From contig DATKCJ010000246.1 of assembly GCA_035513275.1 (NCBI GenBank), positions 1 to 7,436 on the forward strand: a stretch of 7,436 nucleotides of DNA. Direction: 5' to 3'. The DNA is from DATKCJ01 sp035513275. Its GTDB lineage: Bacteria; Verrucomicrobiota; Verrucomicrobiia; Opitutales; Opitutaceae. The notes beneath the pieces were generated by a model. The model was not told where the DNA came from, did not search any database, and was given only the letters and a program-made list of their open reading frames with translations. This document shows positions 1 through 4,684 of this stretch, one piece after another. Position 1 is the stretch's first letter. Every line of letters begins with the position of its first letter. The translations under genes were made by a program, and so were the position numbers.

Positions 1-411
1 GTATCGCCGACATCGCGCCTCGAGATCGACGGCGCAACCGAGAAACAGATTCTTGAACCGCCGAAGCACGTGCCGGTTTACGAGGTGCCGGCGTCGCACG
101 TGTTCGGCCGTTGGGCGGACGGCAGCCCGAGCGCTGCGATGCGCACCGACGATTCGGCGACTCTGTGGACGTTTGCCGTTTCGCCGGTCTCACCCGATGT
201 GCTGCGTGCGCTCGCCCGGCGCGCCGGCTGCCATGTGCTCAACGACCACAACGACGCTACGCTTTTCGGCGACGGTCTCTTGATGATCCACACCGCTACT
301 GGCGGCGACCGCACGATCCGGTTGCACTCCGGCAGCGCGGTCGAAATCACGCTCAAACCGCGCAGCACAGTCGTCCTCGACGCGGAAACCGGCGAGATCG
401 TGCTTGGTTGA
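1..411 (+). CDS. C-terminal end of a protein with a GATase-like / glycoside-hydrolase-type tail (5' partial)
   Basis: Frame 1 is open from the first base to a TGA at 409-411, giving 136 residues of a gene that begins outside the window. The visible part has a strand-rich segment with VPVYEVPASHVFGRWADG, then a stretch around VSPDVLRALARRAGCHV, then a short beta-sandwich-like tail (LLMIHTATGGDRTIRL ... VVLDAETGEIVLG). This order, in which a small helix ending in an Ala-Gly-Cys/Val-His turn precedes a 'display' strand and a tail of hydrophobic strands, resembles the C-terminus of beta-galactosidase-like proteins carrying a class I glutamine-amidotransferase-like domain. That resemblance is from memory and is inference. 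No catalytic residue is visible, so the enzyme class cannot be fixed. It lies 65 bases upstream of the ROK kinase on the same strand and may be the first gene of the sugar operon. In-frame GTG codons (for example at 70) are internal, not likely starts. Confidence 0.6.
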   Translation, partial: VSPTSRLEIDGATEKQILEPPKHVPVYEVPASHVFGRWADGSPSAAMRTDDSATLWTFAVSPVSPDVLRALARRAGCHVLNDHNDATLFGDGLLMIHTATGGDRTIRLHSGSAVEITLKPRSTVVLDAETGEIVLG

Positions 412-476
412 TCGCGGATGGCTATTTTCATTCGTTTTCAATCGAGACGCGCCGCCGGAGTGCTAGTGCTGAAGCC

Positions 477-1478
477 GTGAACCACACCCCGCCCACGAGC
501 GATACCGCACGTCCAGCCGCGCGCGTGCTGCCCGGGCTCGAAGGCGAGGAGTGCAGCCGGATCGTCGGCTTCGACATCGGGGGCACCAAGTGTGCCGTGT
601 GCCGCGTGCGCGAGAACGCCGTCGAGGAGATCGTGAGGATCGAAACGCGTGATTTCGCCACGACCTTTGCCGCGCTGGCCGACGCCGCAGAGTGCATCAT
701 GCCGGAGAATCCGATTATCGGAGTCTCATGCGGTGGACCACTCGACGCGTCGCGCGGCATCATCCTCTCGCCGCCGAACCTCGACCCGAGCTGGCACGGC
801 GTTGAGATCGCACGACTGATCACAGAGCGCTTCGGCGGCCGGGCCACGCTCATGAACGACGCCAACGCGTGCGCGCTCGCCGAGTGGCGGTTCGGCGCGG
901 GTCGAGGCTGCCAGAGCATGGTGTTCCTCACATCGGGCACCGGGATGGGCGCGGGATTGATTCTCAACGGCAAACTTTACGAAGGGACCCGCGGCGACGC
1001 AGGCGAAGTTGGTCACATCCGCCTCGCCCCCGATGGACCGGTTGGCTTCGGCAAGGCCGGATCGTTCGAGGGATTTTGCAGTGGCGGCGGAATTGCGCGG
1101 CTCGCGGTGATGATGGCGCTCCGGCAGTCGCAATCGCCGCAGTGGATCGGCGCGGCCGGCACGACGACCGCGCGGTTCGTCGCCGACGCCGCGCGAAACG
1201 GCGATGCGCTCGCGATTGAGGTGATGAGCGAGGCGGGCCGCCGTCTCGGCGAAGCACTGGCGGTTCTCATCGACGTGCTGAATCCAGAGCGGATCGTGAT
1301 CGGAGGCCACTTTCCGAAGACACACGACCTGCTCGAGTCCGCGATGCGCGAAGCACTGGCGTCCGAGGCGCTTCCCCATTCGCTCGAAGCGTGCCAGATC
1401 GTGCCTGCGGAACTGGGCGAGTCGATTGGCAGCCATGGCGCCGTCGCAGTCGCACTCAACGCCTTCCTAGACGCCTGA
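477..1478 (+). CDS. ROK family sugar kinase-like protein lacking the zinc-binding cysteines
   Basis: This 333-residue protein matches the ROK (repressor/ORF/kinase) family. It has no N-terminal helix-turn-helix, so it looks like a cytosolic ATP-dependent sugar kinase, not a repressor. Visible motifs: the phosphate-1 loop GFDIGGTK (residues 31-38); the catalytic-Asp motif NDAN (127-130, base D128); the phosphate-2 loop SGTGMGAGL (153-161); and the sugar-contacting GEVGH (176-180). The usual CxCGxxGCxE zinc motif is replaced by GPVGFGKAGSFEGFCSG (187-203), so the three cysteines are absent although the Glu at the end is kept (E198). Start choice: GTG at 477 gives a 30-residue lead before the first strand. 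There is no well-placed Shine-Dalgarno sequence (GGAG at 457-460 is 16 bases away). A TTG at 408, overlapping the previous stop, or a GTG at 525 are the alternatives. The SIS gene follows 17 bases later, consistent with kinase and isomerase acting on one sugar. The substrate cannot be read from sequence. Confidence 0.88.
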   Translation: MNHTPPTSDTARPAARVLPGLEGEECSRIVGFDIGGTKCAVCRVRENAVEEIVRIETRDFATTFAALADAAECIMPENPIIGVSCGGPLDASRGIILSPPNLDPSWHGVEIARLITERFGGRATLMNDANACALAEWRFGAGRGCQSMVFLTSGTGMGAGLILNGKLYEGTRGDAGEVGHIRLAPDGPVGFGKAGSFEGFCSGGGIARLAVMMALRQSQSPQWIGAAGTTTARFVADAARNGDALAIEVMSEAGRRLGEALAVLIDVLNPERIVIGGHFPKTHDLLESAMREALASEALPHSLEACQIVPAELGESIGSHGAVAVALNAFLDA

Positions 1479-1495
1479 GTGAAATCTCGAATCAC

Positions 1496-2110
1496 ATGTC
1501 CTCCTCACATCTCAAGGAATTGATCCGACGCCTGCCCGAACTCGCTCCGTGCACGTCTTCCATCGCAGATGCGTTCGCCGCGATGCGCGCGTGTTTCCGC
1601 TCCGGTGGCAAGGTGCTGCTGTGCGGCAACGGAGGCAGCGCGGCCGACGCGGATCACTGGTCGGCCGAGTTGCTGAAGGGATTCTGCCGCGAGCGCCCGC
1701 TTTCAGCAAAGGCGCGGAAGGGACTGCCACGCGGCATCGCACGCGCGCTGCAGGGCGCGTTGCCAGCGATTCCGCTTTCCAGTTTTCCTGCGTTCGCGAG
1801 CGCATTCGCGAACGACGTGTCCGCGGAGCTGACGCTCGCGCAGCTCGTCGCGGCGCTTGGTCGCCGTGGCGACGTGCTCGTCGCACTCAGCACCTCGGGC
1901 CGCTCGCCCAACGTCTGCCTTGCCGCGCAGACGGCGCGCGCCCGTGGCATGACGGTCGTCGCGCTCACCGGCCGCGGCGGTGGCCGCCTTGCTCAGCTCG
2001 CCGATATCGCGATCCGCGTGCCCGCGCGCGAGACGCACCTCGTGCAGGAGCTGCATCTGCCCGTTTACCACTGCCTCTCGCTCATGCTCGAGGACGCTTT
2101 CTTCAACTGA
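1496..2110 (+). CDS. GmhA-like SIS domain sugar-phosphate isomerase
   Basis: The 204-residue protein is a single SIS (sugar isomerase) domain preceded by a short helical N-terminus, close in plan to phosphoheptose isomerase GmhA. The phosphate-binding loop is CGNGGSAADADHW (43-55) and the second sugar-phosphate loop is LSTSGRSPNV (131-140). Compared with E. coli GmhA as I remember it, the four metal/catalytic positions His61, Glu65, Gln172 and His180 correspond here to H54, E58, Q184 and H192, so an active aldose-ketose isomerase is plausible. Between E58 and the ANDVSAEL segment (105-112) there is an extra stretch of about 17-20 residues (roughly 66-92, containing ARALQGALPAIPL) that GmhA lacks. 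This insert, with the ending LVQELHLPVYH, marks a GmhA-like subfamily seen in various bacteria without a firm assigned substrate. ATG 1496 is chosen because it gives the normal N-terminus; the frame is open upstream inside the ROK gene. No clear Shine-Dalgarno sequence. The product is probably cytosolic. Confidence 0.87.
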   Translation: MSSSHLKELIRRLPELAPCTSSIADAFAAMRACFRSGGKVLLCGNGGSAADADHWSAELLKGFCRERPLSAKARKGLPRGIARALQGALPAIPLSSFPAFASAFANDVSAELTLAQLVAALGRRGDVLVALSTSGRSPNVCLAAQTARARGMTVVALTGRGGGRLAQLADIAIRVPARETHLVQELHLPVYHCLSLMLEDAFFN

Positions 2111-2123
2111 ACCCCATCCCCAC

Positions 2124-2933
2124 ATGAACCCCATGCACCGACTCACAGCAGAGCAGCAGCAGTTTTACCGCGAAAACGGCTACCTCCTGGAGCTGCCCGC
2201 GATCTACACGCGCGAGGAAATGGCCCGCATCAACGCCGAGTTGCCTAACCTGCTCGCGCTCCTCGAGCCCGGCGAAACGACGAAGGACATCCGCGAGTGG
2301 CACGAGACGAGCACTTATCTCTACGAGATATGCATGAACCCGAAGATACTCGATCTCGTCGAGGGAATCCTTGGACCGAACTTCTACTGCTGGGCGAGCA
2401 ACTTCTTCATCAAGGATCCCTACAGCATGTCCACCGTCGGCTGGCACCAGGATTCCTACTACTGGCCGATGGCACCGCACAACTCCGTCACCGTCTGGCT
2501 CGCGTTCGACGACGTCGACGCAGGCAACGGCGGCATGAAACTCCTGCCCGGCTCGCACAAGGGCGGCGTGATCAAGCACCGGCGCTCCACGCAGACCAGC
2601 TCGGTGCTCAAACTCGAGCTTGAGGACGGAAGCGACTTCAGCGCGGACAACGCCGTGCAGTTCCAAATGAAGGCCGGGGAGTGCTCGCTGCACGACGACC
2701 GCGCGATTCACGGTTCGCAGGCGAATCCCTCCGACCGCCGGCGAGCCGGCCTCACGATCCGCTACTCGGGAACCAACGTGAAGAACGACATGGCGGTAAA
2801 CCCGAATTTCAAGATCTACCTCTGCCGCGGCGTCGATGAGTTCAAACACAACCCCTACGGCACGCCGCCGACGCAGCGCTACGGCCGGCCCGACTTCAAG
2901 CCGGTGAGCAACGAGGAAGCAGGAAAGGGATGA
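2124..2933 (+). CDS. Phytanoyl-CoA dioxygenase (PhyH) family Fe(II)/2-oxoglutarate oxygenase
   Basis: The 269-residue protein is a cupin-fold oxygenase of the PhyH family. The family couples 2-oxoglutarate decarboxylation to substrate hydroxylation, using Fe(II) held by a His-x-Asp...His triad. Here the triad is H108 and D110 in GWHQDSYYW and H196 in RAIHGSQAN. R205 or R207 downstream is the likely 2-oxoglutarate carboxylate anchor, followed by the expected GLTIRY strand. The GGMKLLPGSHKGG segment (136-148) is the typical loop between core strands. The N-terminus (TAEQQQFYRENGYLL, 8-22) is the usual PhyH opening helix. There is no signal peptide, so it is cytosolic. The length is normal for the family. 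ATG 2124 lies 13 bases after the SIS stop; an ATG at 2133 is a second option. Bacterial members act on very diverse small molecules, so the substrate is unknown and the 'phytanoyl' label should not be taken literally. It is translationally overlapped with the next gene. Confidence 0.88.
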   Translation: MNPMHRLTAEQQQFYRENGYLLELPAIYTREEMARINAELPNLLALLEPGETTKDIREWHETSTYLYEICMNPKILDLVEGILGPNFYCWASNFFIKDPYSMSTVGWHQDSYYWPMAPHNSVTVWLAFDDVDAGNGGMKLLPGSHKGGVIKHRRSTQTSSVLKLELEDGSDFSADNAVQFQMKAGECSLHDDRAIHGSQANPSDRRRAGLTIRYSGTNVKNDMAVNPNFKIYLCRGVDEFKHNPYGTPPTQRYGRPDFKPVSNEEAGKG

Positions 2934-2935
2934 TG
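2921..2935 (+). promoter_or_regulatory. Shine-Dalgarno sequence and stop/start overlap for the hydrolase
   Basis: AGGA at 2921-2924 precedes two consecutive ATG codons at 2930 and 2933, with spacers of 5 and 8 bases. The dioxygenase stop TGA (2931-2933) lies inside them. Either start overlaps the upstream gene (4 bases or 1 base), which suggests coupled translation. The 8-base spacer favours ATG 2933 slightly, and the difference is one methionine. This is the clearest ribosome binding site in the plus-strand operon. Confidence 0.6.
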
Positions 2936-3796
2936 CTCGTTCGCGTCTCCTCCTTGTTGCTCCTTCTCACCCTCGCTTCGCCTGCGACCGCAGCGACGCG
3001 TCCTCCCGAAGCCACGCCCACCGAGTTTCCTGGCGCGGAGACGCACATCTATCGCGACGGCTCGCCCGAGCCTCAGCGCCTCTTTGTCGTCAAGCCAGAC
3101 GAATGGAAAGCCGGCGACCGCCGCGCCGCGCTCATGTTCTTCTTCGGCGGCGGCTGGACCACCGGAACTCCGGCGAATTCGATCGGCTGGGCTCGGATGG
3201 CCGCCCGGCTCGGCATGGTCGGCATAGCGCCCGACTATCGCACGAAGGGTCGCAACGACACTTCTCCGCTTGCATCAGTGGCCGACTGTCGCGCCGCACT
3301 GCACTGGCTGCAGGACCACGCGGAAGAACTGGGGCTCGATCCGGCACGCATCGCGATCGGCGGCAATTCCGCGGGCGGGCATGTCGCGCTTTGGACGGCG
3401 ATCACGCATGCTCCGCCCGGGTCCGACGAGTCGGAGTCGCCGCGCATCAAGCCTGCGGCGCTCATTCTCTACAGCACCGTGTCGGACACGACACCGCTCA
3501 CTGGCTATACGCCGCAGCGCTTCGGCGAGCACACGCTCGCCTTGTCGCCGATCCACCAGCTCGACGAGCGGATGCCGCCGGTCCTGGCTTTCCACGGCGA
3601 CTCCGACAAGCTCGTGCCCGTGTCGCAGGCAGTTGCGTTGCGAGACAAGCTCGTCGCAACAGGCAACACGTGCGAGTTGCACCTCGTGCCCGGTGGAGGT
3701 CACAACTTCGGCGACGACGTGCCGGAGTGGAAGGAGAAGTCGCGCAAACTGATGCTCGAGTTTCTGAAGAGGCAGGGGCTGATCGATTCACTGTAG
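2930..3796 (+). CDS. Exported alpha/beta hydrolase (esterase/lipase-like, BD-FAE/acetylesterase type)
   Basis: The 288-residue protein starts with a Sec signal peptide: MMLVR, a hydrophobic core SSLLLLLTLA, then SPATA with likely cleavage near residue 21 or 22. The mature part is an alpha/beta hydrolase. The nucleophile elbow is GGNSAGG (144-150, Ser147), the acid is Asp226 in HGDSDKLVP, and the base is His258 in GGGHNF. The oxyanion region reads FFGGGW (71-76), where many HSL/esterase relatives have HGGGW; the leading His is replaced by Phe. The domain fits enzymes that deacylate carbohydrate esters or small esters in the periplasm, but the substrate is inferred only from context (sugar kinase, sugar isomerase and a possible glycan-active protein upstream). 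It is the last gene of the plus-strand operon, and its TAG stop (3794-3796) is part of the inverted-repeat element that follows. Family assignment is firm; specificity is not. Confidence 0.88.
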   Translation: MMLVRVSSLLLLLTLASPATAATRPPEATPTEFPGAETHIYRDGSPEPQRLFVVKPDEWKAGDRRAALMFFFGGGWTTGTPANSIGWARMAARLGMVGIAPDYRTKGRNDTSPLASVADCRAALHWLQDHAEELGLDPARIAIGGNSAGGHVALWTAITHAPPGSDESESPRIKPAALILYSTVSDTTPLTGYTPQRFGEHTLALSPIHQLDERMPPVLAFHGDSDKLVPVSQAVALRDKLVATGNTCELHLVPGGGHNFGDDVPEWKEKSRKLMLEFLKRQGLIDSL

Positions 3797-3852
3797 CGCA
3801 GGTCTCCGACCTGCGTCCGTAGGGACCTAGGCGGGTCAAAGACCCGCCCTAC
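3793..3852. repeat. Composite inverted-repeat element between convergent genes
   Basis: Sixty bases hold two adjacent palindromes. The first is CGCAGGTC (3797-3804), loop TCC, GACCTGCG (3808-3815). The second is GGCGGGTC (3830-3837), loop AAA, GACCCGCC (3841-3848). The outer ends also mirror each other: GTAGCGCAGGTC at 3793-3804 and GACCCGCCCTAC at 3841-3852 are inverted copies with 10 of 12 matches. Removing seven bases (3825-3831, ACCTAGG) would join GTAGGG to CGGGTC and make a perfect 12-base stem, so the second palindrome looks interrupted. The GTAGGGCGGGTC type of palindrome is one I recall as interspersed in some Verrucomicrobiota genomes; that is memory, not a search. The element fills nearly all of the 59-base gap between the two convergent stop codons. 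Confidence 0.75.
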
Positions 3853-3856
3853 TTTT
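3830..3856 (+). terminator. Possible intrinsic terminator of the plus-strand operon
   Basis: A stable 8-base G+C-rich stem (3830-3837 with 3841-3848, AAA loop) is followed on the plus strand by CTAC and then TTTT at 3853-3856. The T-run is short and offset by four bases from the stem, so termination would be weak unless helped by the neighbouring hairpin. In the minus direction the hairpin at 3797-3815 has no T-run after it. The location between convergent operons supports a terminator role; the hairpin itself could equally be part of an interspersed repeat. Confidence 0.35.
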
Positions 3857-4653
3857 CACCACCACTCGTTTCGCGTCGCCGCCTCGAGCGCATCTTCGAG
3901 CGGTGCTAGTTCGGGGTGCCAGAGCCGTTCCCACTCGAGACTCACCGGTCCGTCGAACTCTTCGCGGATCACCTCGCGCAGAGCAGCCATCGGAAACTCA
4001 CCGTCGCCGGGCAGACTGTAGGTATAGGAATGTTTCCCGCTCGGGATGCTCACGCTGTCCTTCACGTGCATGTGCACGACATGCGGCCGGATCGCCCGCC
4101 ACGTCACGAGCGGATCCTCGCCGCTTGCGCGCCAGGTGTTGTGCGTGTCCCACAGGATCCCCGTGCCGGGCGCGATCGAGAGAAAGCGGTTGATTGCCTC
4201 CCCGGAGAACAACGCGTCGTGCGTCTCGACCATGATGTCGGGGCGCCAGCCGTGCCGTGACCTCAGCGCGCGCCACCATGCCACGGTGTCGGCCATTTCG
4301 CGGTGCGTCGCGGGACCGGCGTCGTGACCGCCATCGAATACCCTCAACCGCGCCACGCCGAGGGCCTCAGCCCAGGGCAGAAACTTAAGAAACTCCTCGC
4401 GGTCCGTGGCTGTGGAGCCGGCCAGCTTCAGCGACGTGTCGAGCGCGAAGACTTTCACGTGTTGCAGGCAAAGGCGCTCTGCAAGTGCGTTTGGCGTGCC
4501 ACACGCAGCCTCGAAATGCGCGGGTAGGTCGATCGTGCCGCCGAGCGCGCGGATCTCCGCGCCCGGCAGACCGTGGCTCGCGGCGAGCGCCAGCACTTCT
4601 TCGAGGTTCAACTCCGGACATCCGAGGGTTGAGAATGTGCGGACGTAGTTCAT
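3856..4653 (-). CDS. Sugar-phosphate isomerase/epimerase-like TIM-barrel protein (AP endonuclease 2 / xylose isomerase-like fold)
   Basis: The 265-residue protein is of the xylose-isomerase-like TIM-barrel superfamily, whose members use a divalent metal to isomerise or epimerise sugars and related keto compounds. The expected metal ligands lie on successive strand ends: E143 in DIMVETHD, D169 in LWDTHN (with H171 nearby), H196 in VHMHVKD, and E240 in VSLEWE. The N-terminal strand STLGCPE and helix LEEVLALAASHGLPGAEIR (17-35) are the usual opening. There is no signal peptide, so it is cytosolic. The length is typical. ATG at 4653 has GGAG four bases upstream and follows the TRAP permease stop by 31 bases, so it is probably co-transcribed with the transporter. 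The simplest reading is that it acts on what the TRAP system imports, or on an early product. The superfamily is functionally broad (tagatose/psicose epimerases, hydroxypyruvate isomerase, inosose dehydratase), and nothing here picks one. Confidence 0.85.
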   Translation of the reverse strand: MNYVRTFSTLGCPELNLEEVLALAASHGLPGAEIRALGGTIDLPAHFEAACGTPNALAERLCLQHVKVFALDTSLKLAGSTATDREEFLKFLPWAEALGVARLRVFDGGHDAGPATHREMADTVAWWRALRSRHGWRPDIMVETHDALFSGEAINRFLSIAPGTGILWDTHNTWRASGEDPLVTWRAIRPHVVHMHVKDSVSIPSGKHSYTYSLPGDGEFPMAALREVIREEFDGPVSLEWERLWHPELAPLEDALEAATRNEWW

Positions 4654-4684
4654 CGAGCTCCGGCGGCGGAAAAGCGTCGCAGTT

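Noticed and set aside
111..476. Upstream extension of the ROK reading frame
   Set aside because: The added residues are Arg-rich and overlap the real C-terminus of the preceding gene in another frame; ROK proteins start close to the GFDIGGTK strand.
412..476. A promoter in the relatively A+T-rich gap before the ROK gene (around 418-442)
   Set aside because: I could not find a convincing -35/-10 pair with correct spacing. The local A+T richness alone is not enough evidence.
726..1436. A 236-codon minus-strand open frame opposite the ROK gene
   Set aside because: Composition is arginine/alanine-rich and non-domain-like; the plus strand has an intact ROK protein with all motifs. Long antisense frames are expected at this G+C content.
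2103..2849. A 248-codon minus-strand frame opposite the dioxygenase gene
   Set aside because: It is a Val/Glu/Arg-rich shadow with no recognisable motif, while the plus-strand frame has a complete iron-binding triad.
3797..3852. The paired palindromes as a CRISPR or small RNA locus
   Set aside because: There are only two units of different sequence with no spacers, and no cas genes are nearby. A repeat element or terminator explains it better.
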